Positions 27,497 through 37,128 of a DNA stretch of 64,000 nucleotides are shown piece after piece. The notes beneath the pieces are model-generated. The model saw only the letters and a list, made by a program, of their open reading frames with translations. It did not search any database and was not told the origin of the DNA. Each line of letters starts with the position of its first letter. The stretch's first letter is position 1. Source of the stretch: Bacillus inaquosorum KCTC 13429. Lineage in GTDB: Bacteria > Bacillota > Bacilli > Bacillales > Bacillaceae. The DNA lies in assembly GCF_000332645.1 (NCBI RefSeq), contig NZ_AMXN01000005.1:1-64000 (forward strand), in the 5' to 3' direction. Both the position numbers and the translations under genes were made by a program.

Positions 27497-30050
27497 TGCT
27501 TTTTCCGATCAGCCGCGTGACGAGGAACATGGTGACAGAAAGAGATCTGTTTTTCCGGTACGCCAAGTATTTGCCGCGCCACTCCGGTTTGTATTTTTCT
27601 TTAAAGGCCCTGAGGCCGCTGAAGCTGTACATGTATCTGACATTATTAAAAATGATAGCGGCAAATCTTTCTGACCAGAAGGATGTAAAGGCGGTGCCAA
27701 CATTGGCCAAGGGCGCCATTCCCATGTTAAACGACGTGCAGCCTTCCTCCTTCGCCCATAAAAACATTCGGATGAACAATGCATCCATAATGCCGTTCGG
27801 GGCGTCATCGCGGTAGCGCATCAGATCAACTGATATCTCTCCTTCCTGATACATCGGCATGACATTTGCGAATGCAACGATCTCCCCTTCTGCATTTTCC
27901 ATGTAGGCGATCGGCGCTTTCTGTAAATAGGAAGGATCAAAAAATCCGAGCGAGAATCCCTTTTCCTTTTTTGAGCCGAGCCATTCATCTGAAATTTGTT
28001 TCAGTTCCTCCAAGAACGCATCAGAAAATGGGGGATGATCCACATGGAAGGTATATTCCTCCCGCTCAAACCGGTTATTGATTGCCCGAAGGCCGGCTTT
28101 TTTCTTCCCTGTGAGGGTAAATGTGTTTAAGTCCACATAGGCTTCCTCGCCCAGCTTAAAGAAGTTATAGCCAAAATCGTGATACAGCGCCATGTCCTCT
28201 CGTTCAATTTGATAGAACAAAACACTGAACCCCTTCTGGTGTGCTTCGTTCAGAAATTCTTCCAGCACGAGCGGGAACGATTCTCTTTGTCCTGACGGAT
28301 CGCCGAGTACGACCAGCCTTCTGGCGATTTTTCCAAACATCAGCAATGCATTCCCGTCACTTGAAAAATAAAACCGCTTATCTCCAAGATAGCCGAGATG
28401 GCTCAGCGCGTTGCCTCCGTTTTCATTTAAAAACGAAGCAAGGCGTTCGGGATCAGCTTTTTCCCCGATGTGTTTTGTCTTCTTATGATACACCATTGTA
28501 AATATGAAGAAGAACAGCGGCACAATGATAATTGCCATGATCGTCGCATGCGTGATATGAGAATCGCTGTGGACGAAATATTCGTGGCGCAGCACCTTCT
28601 TCATCCGGTCCCAAATGAAACCTGCGATGATGTTGTAGTTAAAGAGCGCCACAGTGAAAAGCGCTGCAGCGAAAATCATTTGTCCGAGCGTATAGGATGC
28701 CTGTTCTCGGACAAATTGTTTTTTCAAAAGCACAAGCAATACAATAATCATCGGCAGTACGAATATCGCACTGATATTGAGTCCTTTTAAGAAGCTGAAC
28801 ACAAAGCCGCCGACAAGCGCTGTAATCGCCATTGTATAGGAGCGTTTTGTCCGTTTATAAAGCTCGATCGGCAAAATCAGCAGAATGAGCGCTGAGCTTA
28901 AGGACAGGCCGTTAAACAGCAAAAGGGCCGGGCGCGGAATGTGCGGAATGACGGTAAGCCTGTCAATCGGCAAGGATACTGAAGCCAGGACAATCAAACC
29001 TGCAACGAATATAATAAGGGAAAGTGAGCCTTGTAAAATTCTCACTAATATCGCCCGCTGGACAACAAGCAGAACGTTTGTCGTCTCAATTGCCGGTGCG
29101 ATGCGCGGGTTCGTTTCGAGCCGTTTCATTGTATTTTCGGTCAGGTCGCCGGCAGCAAAGAACAGTCCCAGACCGAATGGGATAAATGAATAGACGATCC
29201 TGTACAAAACAATAGATGTAACAATGGCCTCCTGATGATAGCCAAGCTGCTCCATCCCGAGCAAAAACAAAAGGTCAAACGAGCCAAAGCCGCCCGGCAC
29301 GAGACTGATCATCCCTCCGATCGCCGCAATGACGAATACCCCGAACACATACCTGATATCAGCATGAATGCCCATAGCGAACAAAGACAAATAGATGACG
29401 ATTCCAGCCATAACCCATTCGGCAACGGAAGCGCCAATATAAGCGAAAATCGGATTTTTCACTTGTTCCGCATTCTCTTCGTCTCCGCCTTTGCGGCCTT
29501 TGATTTTAGACACCGCCAAGGATAGCGGCAAAATCAGTGCGAAACCGATAACGACTGCCCACAGCCAAGGCTTTTCATGAAGCACTTCATCCACTGGCAG
29601 CACTCGTGCGGCGACGAAAATGCTGAAAACAGATAATCCGAGCAGCATAGATGATGTAAGCCAGGCGATTCCTTTTACTAGCGCCTTATGGTCTTTCGTA
29701 TGCTCTTTATAAAACATCATTCTTAACCCGACTCCGGCTAAACCGCCGAATCCGAGTACGTTATTGAATGAATTGGCGATCCAGGAAACCCTGAATACCT
29801 TTCCGTTTGTGATCGATAGACGCAGTGAGTATTTCAGGACGTAATCATACAGCGACATGGCAGCAACAGCCAGCAGGCCTATCAATACAAGGATGAATAA
29901 GTCCGTTCGTTCCAGCCCATTGATGACCATGAGCGTGCGTTTGAATGACAGATTTGTCAGTTCTTTTTTCGATTGATAAATAACAAATAGTAAAACAGCA
30001 ATAGGAAAAACAATTTTTAAAATTGATAAAGCATTCTTTTTAATCAGCAA
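27480..30050 (-). CDS. mprF: MprF, lysyl-phosphatidylglycerol synthase and flippase
   Basis: 856 residues. N-terminal flippase region of about 14 helices (residues about 1-515), then a cytoplasmic GNAT-fold synthase domain (about 540-840) that transfers lysine from tRNA to phosphatidylglycerol, reducing negative surface charge and raising resistance to cationic peptides. Recognisable blocks: SLVPGGFGSFD, VVLGDPSGQRE, GIMDALFIRM. TTG start at 30050 with GGAG six bases upstream; the frame could extend to another TTG at 30062. Confidence 0.95.
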   Translation of the reverse strand: MLIKKNALSILKIVFPIAVLLFVIYQSKKELTNLSFKRTLMVINGLERTDLFILVLIGLLAVAAMSLYDYVLKYSLRLSITNGKVFRVSWIANSFNNVLGFGGLAGVGLRMMFYKEHTKDHKALVKGIAWLTSSMLLGLSVFSIFVAARVLPVDEVLHEKPWLWAVVIGFALILPLSLAVSKIKGRKGGDEENAEQVKNPIFAYIGASVAEWVMAGIVIYLSLFAMGIHADIRYVFGVFVIAAIGGMISLVPGGFGSFDLLFLLGMEQLGYHQEAIVTSIVLYRIVYSFIPFGLGLFFAAGDLTENTMKRLETNPRIAPAIETTNVLLVVQRAILVRILQGSLSLIIFVAGLIVLASVSLPIDRLTVIPHIPRPALLLFNGLSLSSALILLILPIELYKRTKRSYTMAITALVGGFVFSFLKGLNISAIFVLPMIIVLLVLLKKQFVREQASYTLGQMIFAAALFTVALFNYNIIAGFIWDRMKKVLRHEYFVHSDSHITHATIMAIIIVPLFFFIFTMVYHKKTKHIGEKADPERLASFLNENGGNALSHLGYLGDKRFYFSSDGNALLMFGKIARRLVVLGDPSGQRESFPLVLEEFLNEAHQKGFSVLFYQIEREDMALYHDFGYNFFKLGEEAYVDLNTFTLTGKKKAGLRAINNRFEREEYTFHVDHPPFSDAFLEELKQISDEWLGSKKEKGFSLGFFDPSYLQKAPIAYMENAEGEIVAFANVMPMYQEGEISVDLMRYRDDAPNGIMDALFIRMFLWAKEEGCTSFNMGMAPLANVGTAFTSFWSERFAAIIFNNVRYMYSFSGLRAFKEKYKPEWRGKYLAYRKNRSLSVTMFLVTRLIGKSKKDSV

Positions 30051-30105
30051 TGGTCTCTCCAATCATATTCTAGTTCGATCTTCTTCCCCCAATAATCTCC
30101 AACTC

Positions 30106-30134
30106 ATTATACACTACCTCTATTTTTCGGACAA
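30106..30134 (-). promoter_or_regulatory. mprF promoter
   Basis: TTGTCC (30129-30134), 17 bases, TATAAT (30106-30111), sigma-A type, about 56 bases before the start. Confidence 0.75.
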
Positions 30135-30222
30135 AGTCCCTGATGCAGTTTCTGCTCACTTTCTTTCAGCAGTGAAAATCGAGTAATATGGTAAGAGGAG
30201 CGAATGATGAGGAAGTGATGAA

Positions 30223-30705
30223 ATGGAATATAATTTACATGATACAACGGTGTTAAACGAAAACATTCTTTCATCTGAGGAACGGGAAATATGGGTGCTC
30301 TATATGAAAGTCTTAACCTCAGCCGGTCTCGGTGATGTGTCCGAGTGGATGAAGCTTGATATGAGCATGCCGCAAATGAAAGTGATGATGCTATTAAACA
30401 ACCATGGAACACTAAAGGTCAGCGACATTGCTGAAAAAATGGGGGCTTCCCTGTCCAATACAACAGGGCTGCTTGACCGTCTTGAGAAATCAGGGTTTGT
30501 CAAACGATCACATTCTGAAGAGGACCGCCGTTCAGTGGTTGTTCAGTTGACGGAGAATGCAAAAAATATTTTTCGGGGTCTATATGAAAAGGGCCATCTG
30601 AAATTAAAGCGTTCATTGGAGCTGCTGTCTCCTGAAGAAAAGCAGGCGGTTTCCGAAGGGCTTTCTATCCTTTCCAAAGCATTGGAGAATGCAAAAAAAG
30701 AATAA
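30223..30705 (+). CDS. yfiV: YfiV, MarR-family regulator
   Basis: 160 residues with a central winged helix: LKVSDIAEKMGASLSNTTGLLDRLEKSGFV (residues about 66-95) and the wing DRRSVVVQLTE. MarR proteins are usually ligand-released repressors. It directly precedes the MFS gene yfiU, whose upstream region carries a palindrome that may be its operator. Confidence 0.88.
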   Translation: MEYNLHDTTVLNENILSSEEREIWVLYMKVLTSAGLGDVSEWMKLDMSMPQMKVMMLLNNHGTLKVSDIAEKMGASLSNTTGLLDRLEKSGFVKRSHSEEDRRSVVVQLTENAKNIFRGLYEKGHLKLKRSLELLSPEEKQAVSEGLSILSKALENAKKE

Positions 30706-30711
30706 GTCTTT

Positions 30712-30751
30712 AAGTCTGTCATCCGCAAACTGCGGAAGCAGGCTTTTTTTA
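30712..30751 (+). terminator. yfiV terminator (moderate)
   Basis: GTCTGTCATCCGCA ... TGCGGAAGCAGGC imperfect hairpin followed by TTTTTTTATTT, before the yfiU operator region. Confidence 0.6.
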
Positions 30752-30762
30752 TTTGACATTTA

Positions 30763-30797
30763 GTTCACTTAAAATGAATAATATATTCAAAGTGAAT
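30763..30797. promoter_or_regulatory. Palindromic operator candidate upstream of yfiU
   Basis: TTCACTT (30764-30770) and AAGTGAA (30790-30796) form an inverted repeat around an AT-rich centre that also pairs in part (ATGAAT ... ATTCA). A TTGACA lies at 30753-30758. It is a likely binding site for YfiV. Confidence 0.5.
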
Positions 30798-30816
30798 TAA
30801 AGAGGGGTTGATGAAT

Positions 30817-32373
30817 ATGTCTGAAGCATTGTCAGAGCAGAAAAGCCAAAAGTGGGCGATCAGCCTGTTTACGATTGGTGTGTTTATGGCTGCGCTGGAT
30901 AACGGAATTATTTCGGCTGCTTTAACAACGATAAACGAGTCATTTGCCGTTTCTCCTTCCTGGGGATCATGGGGCATTACCCTCTATACGCTCGGTCTTA
31001 GCGTCAGTGTGCCGATCGTCGGAAAGCTTTCAGACCGCTATGGCAGAAAGAAACTCTTTCTCATTGAGGTTTGCCTGTTCGGACTTGGTTCTTTGCTTGT
31101 TGCTTTGAGCCAAAGCTTCCCGCTCTTTCTGATCTCTCGGCTGATTCAGGCGCTTGGGGGCGGCGGGATTTTCATTATCGGCAGCTCGCACATTCTTGCT
31201 ACCCTTCCAAAGGAAAAGCAGGGGAAGGCGCTTGGGCTGCTTGGCGCGATGAACGGGATGGCTGCTGTGCTCGGGCCGAATATTGGAAGCTTTCTGCTTG
31301 ATTGGACCGGGTCTTGGCATTGGCTGTTTTTGATTAATTTGCCGATTGCAGTGCTATTGGTTGTTTTCGGTGCATGTTTTATTGCGGAAACAAAAGCGCC
31401 TGAGGCTAAACGCCTCGATATGGTTGGAATCTTCCTTCTGTCCCTGTCGATTTTAGCTGTGATGTACGGCATGACGAATCTTGACGGGGCAAATCTTTTA
31501 AACAGCTTGGGAGATCCAGAAGTGTATGGATGTATTGTTTTTGGCATTCTCTGTCTTACAGCGCTTATCTCGTTTGAAAAGAGGGTTGAAATGCGCGGGG
31601 GCGATCCGATTTTGGCGTATTCTCTGCTGAGAAACCACATGTTTCAGCGCACGCTTATCATCGGTTTATTATCCGGCGGACTCTTGGCGGCGGTCATTTT
31701 TATCCCGTCATATGTTGAGCAGTATTTGGGCGTTCCTGCTGCAAAAGCAGGCTATTGGATGACACCGCTTGCGTTAGCTTCCGGAATCGGCGCTTGGCTT
31801 GGCGGAGCGCTCACCGACAAAAAAGGGCCGGTGAAAACCGTTATTCTTTCGGGAATCATTTCATGTGCGGGATTTGCTTTATTTCCGCTCTGGGTGACGG
31901 AAAAATGGGAGTTTGTAATCGCTAGTGTAGTCGCTGGCATCGGTTTTGGCTTCCTGTTAGGCGCTCCGCTGAACGTCCTTGTATCAGAGGCGGCTAAAAC
32001 GAATAAGGGCACGGCGCTCGGCACGCTTTCATTGGTAAGGCAAATCGGACTGACATTGGCGCCTACTCTTTATGCAGGTTTTATCACAGCCGGGTTTGAC
32101 CAAATAGGTGATGAAATCAGCAGCCGCTTATCGGACAGCGGACATTCAGGAACGGCGATGCAGATGATTCCGGAGATCGACAGTTCTGATGTTTCTTCTT
32201 TACAAGAACAAATCGAACGGATTCCCGTGCCTGAAGTCAAAACCGCGATAAGCGACGCCATTCATGCGAGTGTCGCCAGCGGCTATGATCATTTATATGC
32301 CGCCGCTGCTGTGATTTCACTGCTGGTGATTGCTCCTATCAGTATTCCGGCTTTCCGCCGGCAAAAGCGTTAA
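30817..32373 (+). CDS. yfiU: YfiU, MFS drug transporter (DHA2, 14-helix type)
   Basis: 518 residues. First helix with FMAALDNGIISAALTTI (motif D1 of DHA2), then GKLSDRYGRKK (motif A) and RLIQALGGGGI (motif B). About fourteen hydrophobic segments. Start at 30817 is nine bases after AGAGGGG; two closer upstream starts have poor spacing. Possible regulation by YfiV. The 3' end overlaps convergent yfiT by four bases. Confidence 0.87.
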   Translation: MSEALSEQKSQKWAISLFTIGVFMAALDNGIISAALTTINESFAVSPSWGSWGITLYTLGLSVSVPIVGKLSDRYGRKKLFLIEVCLFGLGSLLVALSQSFPLFLISRLIQALGGGGIFIIGSSHILATLPKEKQGKALGLLGAMNGMAAVLGPNIGSFLLDWTGSWHWLFLINLPIAVLLVVFGACFIAETKAPEAKRLDMVGIFLLSLSILAVMYGMTNLDGANLLNSLGDPEVYGCIVFGILCLTALISFEKRVEMRGGDPILAYSLLRNHMFQRTLIIGLLSGGLLAAVIFIPSYVEQYLGVPAAKAGYWMTPLALASGIGAWLGGALTDKKGPVKTVILSGIISCAGFALFPLWVTEKWEFVIASVVAGIGFGFLLGAPLNVLVSEAAKTNKGTALGTLSLVRQIGLTLAPTLYAGFITAGFDQIGDEISSRLSDSGHSGTAMQMIPEIDSSDVSSLQEQIERIPVPEVKTAISDAIHASVASGYDHLYAAAAVISLLVIAPISIPAFRRQKR

Positions 32374-32906
32374 GACCACCCCATCCGTTGGGAAAGCTCC
32401 GTAATATGAGCGATATGATGATGTGAGTGCCAGACATACAGCCCGAGCGCGTTTTCTAGGGTCATGATCTCCTTTGTATCGGGATGGTAAAAGCCGCGCT
32501 GAAATTGCTGATCCGTCAGGGTGCGGAGAAGAGCCGTCCATCTCCCGTGAAGCTCCTGCAAAAGTGCGAGTGAACCGCTTGGATCTGCTGTTTTCGAGTC
32601 CTTTAGCTCCGACCACGCTTTTTCATCATATGGACGGATGGCCGGTGTCTCTTCCGTCAAGCTCAATTTAAACCGAATATAGCTGTTCATATGACTGTCA
32701 GCCAGATGATGAATAACTTGCCGAACGGTCCATCCCCCGTCTCGGTACGGTGTGTCAAGCTGGCTTTCCGTCATGCCTTCAACGGCTTTCTTCAGTTTGG
32801 CCGGCACTTTTTCAAGCGCTTGAATCCATTCATCTTTTTGCTCCTTCGATACCGATTCCCTCGGCTGGTATTCTCCTATTGGATAGCTTAAATTGGCTGT
32901 TGTCAT
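32370..32906 (-). CDS. yfiT: YfiT, DinB-type metal-dependent hydrolase
   Basis: 178 residues of the DinB/YfiT four-helix fold. Metal ligands are likely in IHHLADSHMNSY (about 65-76) and WHSHHHIAHI (about 159-168). A B. subtilis YfiT structure with bound metal is known; relatives include thiol-S-transferases using bacillithiol. Actual substrate unknown. Divergent from yfiS with fully overlapping promoters. Confidence 0.87.
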   Translation of the reverse strand: MTTANLSYPIGEYQPRESVSKEQKDEWIQALEKVPAKLKKAVEGMTESQLDTPYRDGGWTVRQVIHHLADSHMNSYIRFKLSLTEETPAIRPYDEKAWSELKDSKTADPSGSLALLQELHGRWTALLRTLTDQQFQRGFYHPDTKEIMTLENALGLYVWHSHHHIAHITELSQRMGWS

Positions 32907-32955
32907 GTATGTTCTCCCTTCTGTTCAATCTTCTCCTTTATTTTACAAGAAAAAG

Positions 32956-32985
32956 ATTGTATATTGTGTCTTTTTCCCATACAAT
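32956..32985. promoter_or_regulatory. Mirror-image overlapping promoters of yfiT and yfiS
   Basis: Plus strand: TTGTAT (32957-32962), 17 bases, TACAAT (32980-32985). Minus strand: TTGTAT (32979-32984), 17 bases, TACAAT (32956-32961). The two promoters occupy the same 30 bases in opposite directions because the hexamers form an inverted repeat. They point towards yfiS and yfiT respectively. Confidence 0.65.
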
Positions 32986-32991
32986 AAAAAC

Positions 32992-33003
32992 GACACAAGT
33001 GTC
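32992..33003. promoter_or_regulatory. Palindrome GACAC-AA-GTGTC, probable YfiR operator
   Basis: Perfect 5-bp arms with a two-base centre, located at the expected yfiS transcription start, 26 bases before the yfiS ATG. A further half-site GTGTC lies at 32966-32970, inside the overlapping promoters. The TetR-family repressor gene yfiR is downstream in the same operon. Confidence 0.55.
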
Positions 33004-33028
33004 ATTTTAATGATCAGGAGGATGAATC

Positions 33029-34282
33029 ATGGAAAAACCGTTGTTTCGCAATCAAAAAGGACTGATAACACTGTTAGCCTCGCAAACCATTTCTTCACTT
33101 GGAGACTGGCTTCACATTTTGGCCGTGCTAACATTAGCCGCTTTTCAGCTTCATGCTTCACCATTAGATATGTCGCTTTTAATGATGTCGTTTGCTTTGC
33201 CTGTCATTGTACTCGGACCTGTATCGGGTCTGCTTGCCGACCGTTTTGACAGAAAAACGATCATGTTTCTGTCTGAAATCGGCCGTGCCCTCACCGTTAT
33301 CAGCTGCGTTTATGTCAGTGAGCTTTGGCAGCTTTACGTATTGCTATGCCTTCAGAGCTGTTTTTCTTCACTTTTTTCACCTGCTAAAAACGGAAAGCTT
33401 AAGGAATTGGCTCCGGAAGCACACCTTCAGCAGGCCGTTTCCGTCAGCAGCATCATTGATAACAGCGCAAAAATCTTCGGCCCTGCCCTTGGCGGCATGC
33501 TGATCGCTGCTGTCTCTATACATTCTGTTTTCTATATCAACGCCGGCGCCTTTCTTCTTTCCGCTGTCATTTTGTTTTTCCTCCCCAAAGATGCTTTTTT
33601 ACAAAAAGCCAATACACCTCAAGAAAAAACATCAGCACTTGCTTCTATCAAAGAAGGCCTTCAGTATTTGAAACGAATGCCGCTTCTTTTAACAGGCTTA
33701 CTCACAGCTTGCGTCGTTCTCTTTGTTTTGCAGATTGGTGATTCCCAGGCTATCATTCTTATCCGTTCTTTTTCAGGCGCTCCGCCTGAGCTTGCAGGCT
33801 GGTGCATGGCCGTCAGCGGAGCCGGCATGCTCCTTACGGCGGCAATTGCCGGCAGACGGCGAATCACCTCTTATTTTCTTTATTTCTCATCTGGGACCTT
33901 TCTGCTTGGACTAGCAACTGGAGGCGTGCCATTTCTGAGCGGAATGGGAATTGCCGGCATTGCTCTTTTTATTTTCGCTTTTTTCATCATGGGAGCGGCT
34001 TTTGGTCTGGTCCATATTCCATTTCAAATTCTCGTGCAAACAACAGTGCCTGTCGATTACAGCGGCAGGGTATTTGGCGCCATTCAGAGCGCGACAACCC
34101 TCGCCTCCATCCTCGGCATGGCAGGCGGGGGCGTGCTGGCGGAATGGATCGGTGTATCACTTGCTTTTCTTGTCTGTGGCTGCTTGCTGATCATGGTCGG
34201 GTTGATTACACTTGTAGGTAAGAAAGTTGCAGAAAGCAGGCGATATCTTGTCACCGAAAGTAACAAAGGAGCACAAGGATAA
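33029..34282 (+). CDS. yfiS: YfiS, MFS transporter
   Basis: 417 residues, about twelve hydrophobic helices. SLGDWLHILAVLTLA (helix 1) and GLLADRFDRKT (MFS motif A) place it near the MFS_3/enterobactin-exporter-like group. Probably an efflux pump; substrate unknown. Overlaps the beginning of yfiR by 35 bases, so the two are translated together and YfiR is likely to control it. Confidence 0.87.
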   Translation: MEKPLFRNQKGLITLLASQTISSLGDWLHILAVLTLAAFQLHASPLDMSLLMMSFALPVIVLGPVSGLLADRFDRKTIMFLSEIGRALTVISCVYVSELWQLYVLLCLQSCFSSLFSPAKNGKLKELAPEAHLQQAVSVSSIIDNSAKIFGPALGGMLIAAVSIHSVFYINAGAFLLSAVILFFLPKDAFLQKANTPQEKTSALASIKEGLQYLKRMPLLLTGLLTACVVLFVLQIGDSQAIILIRSFSGAPPELAGWCMAVSGAGMLLTAAIAGRRRITSYFLYFSSGTFLLGLATGGVPFLSGMGIAGIALFIFAFFIMGAAFGLVHIPFQILVQTTVPVDYSGRVFGAIQSATTLASILGMAGGGVLAEWIGVSLAFLVCGCLLIMVGLITLVGKKVAESRRYLVTESNKGAQG

Positions 34283-34865
34283 ACGGCAGGCAGAGATTTT
34301 AGAGGCTGCCAAAACGGTTTTTAAACGAAAAGGATTCGAATTAACGACAATGAAGGACGTTGTGGAAGAGTCAGGTTTCAGCCGAGGCGGTGTCTATCTT
34401 TATTTTTCAAGCACCGAGGAGATGTTTCGGCGAATCATTGAAGCAGGGCTAGATGAAGGGCTCCGAAAGCTTGATGACTCAGCTGAACACCGAAGTGTTT
34501 GGGCCGCCATCTCCAGCTATTTGGATGAACTGGCTGAAGGCCTGCGTGATGCAGCGGATACACTGGCGCCGGTGCAGTTTGAATATTTAGTGACGGCTTG
34601 GCGCAATGAAGAACGGCGGAAGTATTTGGAAAAGCGGTATGATCTTTTTGTGGCAAGGTTTTCAAAGCTATTGCAAAAAGGAATCGATCAGGGGGAATTT
34701 CAGCCTCTGCAGCCTCTCTCGACGATCGCGAAATTTTTCCTCAATATGAATGACGGCATCATCCAGAACGCGCTATATTTCGATGAAGAAAAGGCTGATG
34801 TATCTGGACTTGCTGAATCTGCAAAACTGTATTTAAAAACGGTACTGCAAGTAGATGAGAAATAA
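34248..34865 (+). CDS. yfiR: YfiR, TetR-family regulator
   Basis: 205 residues. N-terminal TetR helix-turn-helix: ILEAAKTVFKRKGFELTTMKDVVEESGFSRGGVYLYFSSTEEMF (about residues 17-60, written here as a span). All-helical C-terminal ligand domain. Start assigned to TTG at 34248 from family length; the ribosome site is weak. Probably represses yfiS through the palindrome upstream. Confidence 0.85.
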   Translation: MSPKVTKEHKDKRQAEILEAAKTVFKRKGFELTTMKDVVEESGFSRGGVYLYFSSTEEMFRRIIEAGLDEGLRKLDDSAEHRSVWAAISSYLDELAEGLRDAADTLAPVQFEYLVTAWRNEERRKYLEKRYDLFVARFSKLLQKGIDQGEFQPLQPLSTIAKFFLNMNDGIIQNALYFDEEKADVSGLAESAKLYLKTVLQVDEK

Positions 34866-34871
34866 AGAAAT

Positions 34872-34900
34872 GCGGCAGGAACCTCTCTCCTGCCGCTTGT
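34872..34900. terminator. Terminator between yfiR and yfiQ
   Basis: GCGGCAGGA / TCCTGCCGC 9-bp stem (34872-34880, 34888-34896). Confidence 0.72.
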
Positions 34901-34902
34901 TT

Positions 34903-35991
34903 TCACCCTGCGTGATCACGCACTTCTAATGTGGCTTTCTTCTGTTTTGGCTGATAGATCTTCCCCACAAATAAATAACCGTATTTGAATTTATTCAGTG
35001 CCCATGAGGTCAGAATCGGGCCGGCTGTGCACACGGCAAACAACAGGAGAACAGCCGGTACGGCGGGAATCCCGGGCATATTTAAAAGCAAAACGTAGCC
35101 TATGATCATAAAATAAGCATGAAGCAGATAAATCGAAAAGGAATAGTTGCTGATAAACATAATGATTTTCGGCACATGCTTCATTTTAGAAAACAAGTGA
35201 AAGCACAGGAAAATCATGCTTGTCGAATACAGCATGATATCAGGCCGTTTCGAGCTGATCATGCCGATTTCACCGACATAAGAAACAGTGACAACCAGCG
35301 CAGCAGAAGCTAGCGCGGCGCCGTATATCACTATGCGGTATTGGTTCAGCAAGGCTAAAAAGCGCTTATACTCCTTTCCGCAATAGTAGGCAAGACAAAA
35401 GTAGAAAAGCCAGCCTGCGAACGGAACCCAGAAGAACGGAAACCCACCGCCCTCTTCTGAAGCGGGAGCCGGGCTGACTGCTGAAAAATAGCTTAAATAG
35501 GCGGCTGTCACCACAAATGAGATGGACAGCACCCATTTCGGCGATGCTTTTTTCAAATACTCATGAAACATCATATGCAGAATGTAAAATTGAAAGATGA
35601 CGAGAATAAAGTATCCGATAAAGTTTCCTAACAATACGTTCGCCAAATACTTTTGCACGATCGCGAGAAAGGTGATCTCTCCCCCCATCGCACTGGTCAT
35701 CAGCAGTGCATCGATGGCCGCGATAAATAAAAAAGGAACGAAAATCACTTTTCCCCGCTTCTTTAAAAAACCGTTTGGCACCCCGTCAGGATAAGAACGG
35801 GCCAGCAAAAATTCAGAGATGAAAATGAAGGCAGGCGTGCTGAACATCAGGAGTGTGCGGAAAGAATCTACGGTGTGAGAAATATCTGCGAGAGCTTCTG
35901 CCTGAAGCATCAGGACCATTGAAATGATATGGAGCAAGACGACACTTAAGCACGAAATGCAGCGGATCATAAAAATTTCTTTAATTTGCAT
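34903..35991 (-). CDS. yfiQ: YfiQ, membrane acyltransferase (family 3)
   Basis: 362 residues, ten hydrophobic helices. Helix 1 has RCISCLSVVLLHI with the conserved His of acyltransferase-3 proteins, and TPAFIFISEFLLA follows. Such enzymes O-acylate surface sugars. No substrate known; a surface-polymer role is only suggested by family. Confidence 0.85.
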   Translation of the reverse strand: MQIKEIFMIRCISCLSVVLLHIISMVLMLQAEALADISHTVDSFRTLLMFSTPAFIFISEFLLARSYPDGVPNGFLKKRGKVIFVPFLFIAAIDALLMTSAMGGEITFLAIVQKYLANVLLGNFIGYFILVIFQFYILHMMFHEYLKKASPKWVLSISFVVTAAYLSYFSAVSPAPASEEGGGFPFFWVPFAGWLFYFCLAYYCGKEYKRFLALLNQYRIVIYGAALASAALVVTVSYVGEIGMISSKRPDIMLYSTSMIFLCFHLFSKMKHVPKIIMFISNYSFSIYLLHAYFMIIGYVLLLNMPGIPAVPAVLLLFAVCTAGPILTSWALNKFKYGYLFVGKIYQPKQKKATLEVRDHAG

Positions 35992-36166
35992 AACAGCGCT
36001 CCTTTTATTTCAAATTTTTAGAAATCGATGGTTGTACCTTAACATGTCTGCTTTATTTGAAAAAGTGCCTGATGTCATACATTGGGGTATGTATTATAGA
36101 CTAAGGCAATAAAAACCCCTAACTTTTTGGTGTATCTTTCTCAGACGAGATTGCTAAGAGGATCTC

Positions 36167-36202
36167 AAAAAACCTGCTGTAACAGGGACGGCAGGTTTTT
36201 TT
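36167..36202 (-). terminator. estB terminator
   Basis: AAAAAACCTGC / GCAGGTTTTTT stem (36167-36177, 36191-36201) with T-run on the minus strand. Confidence 0.78.
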
Positions 36203-36211
36203 ATGGAGATA

Positions 36212-36844
36212 TTAATTTGTATTGAGGCCTTCGCCATTCAGCCCTTCTTTTATATAGCCATTCACTAAACTATTAGAAAGCAAGCCAATATGGCCGATGC
36301 CATAAAGCTGAATATTTCTTGCTCCTTGCAGTCTGGAAAGACTGTTGACCACTATTTCATCATTTAGACTGTAGATAGATGTATAGAGGATTTTCTGATT
36401 TGGATCTGTGCCCGGCAGTGCTGTTGACGAAACTAAACCATTAGCCCCTCCAAGCGTTACGACATTTTGAATCTTATTGCCCCCGCCTAAATATTTAATA
36501 TAGTACAGCGTGTTTGCGCCTCCCATACTATGAGCCACAATATCTACTTTTTTGGCTCCCGTTTCTTTTAGAACGCGGTCAACATATGAAGCGAGCTGCG
36601 GACCGTTATTTAGATTGTTCCCTGTTTTATCATAAAAATCAATTGCATACAGTTTGTTGCTTTGCCAGCCTTGAGAAATTAAGTAGTTTTTAATAGCGAA
36701 AAAGTTGTATGAGGCACCACTTATTCCATGAACAAGAACAACAGGATTATGTACTGATTCAGCTTTTGCGCTTGACGGCGGAGCGGCTAGAACAGATAGA
36801 ATCAGCGATAAACAGATAGCGAATGTAATCAATACTTTTTTCAC
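36212..36844 (-). CDS. estB: Secreted lipase/esterase EstB (LipB)
   Basis: 210 residues. Signal peptide [16 protein letters not shown]...SSAKA, cleavage after AKA (about residue 28). Minimal alpha/beta hydrolase (class I.4 Bacillus lipase) with AHSMGGA, where Ala replaces the first Gly of GxSxG as in LipA. VVLVHGI gives the oxyanion hole and a C-terminal GHIGLL carries the catalytic His. GTG at 36844 is seven bases after AAGGGGG; the ATG two codons earlier is too close. Confidence 0.92.
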   Translation of the reverse strand: MKKVLITFAICLSLILSVLAAPPSSAKAESVHNPVVLVHGISGASYNFFAIKNYLISQGWQSNKLYAIDFYDKTGNNLNNGPQLASYVDRVLKETGAKKVDIVAHSMGGANTLYYIKYLGGGNKIQNVVTLGGANGLVSSTALPGTDPNQKILYTSIYSLNDEIVVNSLSRLQGARNIQLYGIGHIGLLSNSLVNGYIKEGLNGEGLNTN

Positions 36845-37128
36845 ATTCATTCCCCCTTAAAATATTTATACCACCAATTTCCTATTATACATAAAACATC
36901 AATATAGTTAATATTTTTTCAGAAAATTAAATATATCATTTTTTATGATCGATGGAAATGAATCCGATATCTTCTCAAATCATTACATACCTTATATCTT
37001 CATTTCACGAGTAGACCGGGTTGTGTTCCCTTCCTCCCTTTTCTATAATAAGGGGAATAGGCAGTTAGGATCACAGATGAGCACTTGCTCATCTTTTGTG
37101 CGAAACAGCCATAGACACGGAGGATAGC

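Noticed and set aside
33802-34221. A 139-codon open frame overlapping yfiS
   Set aside because: Frame shadow of the MFS gene, with composition unlike a real protein.
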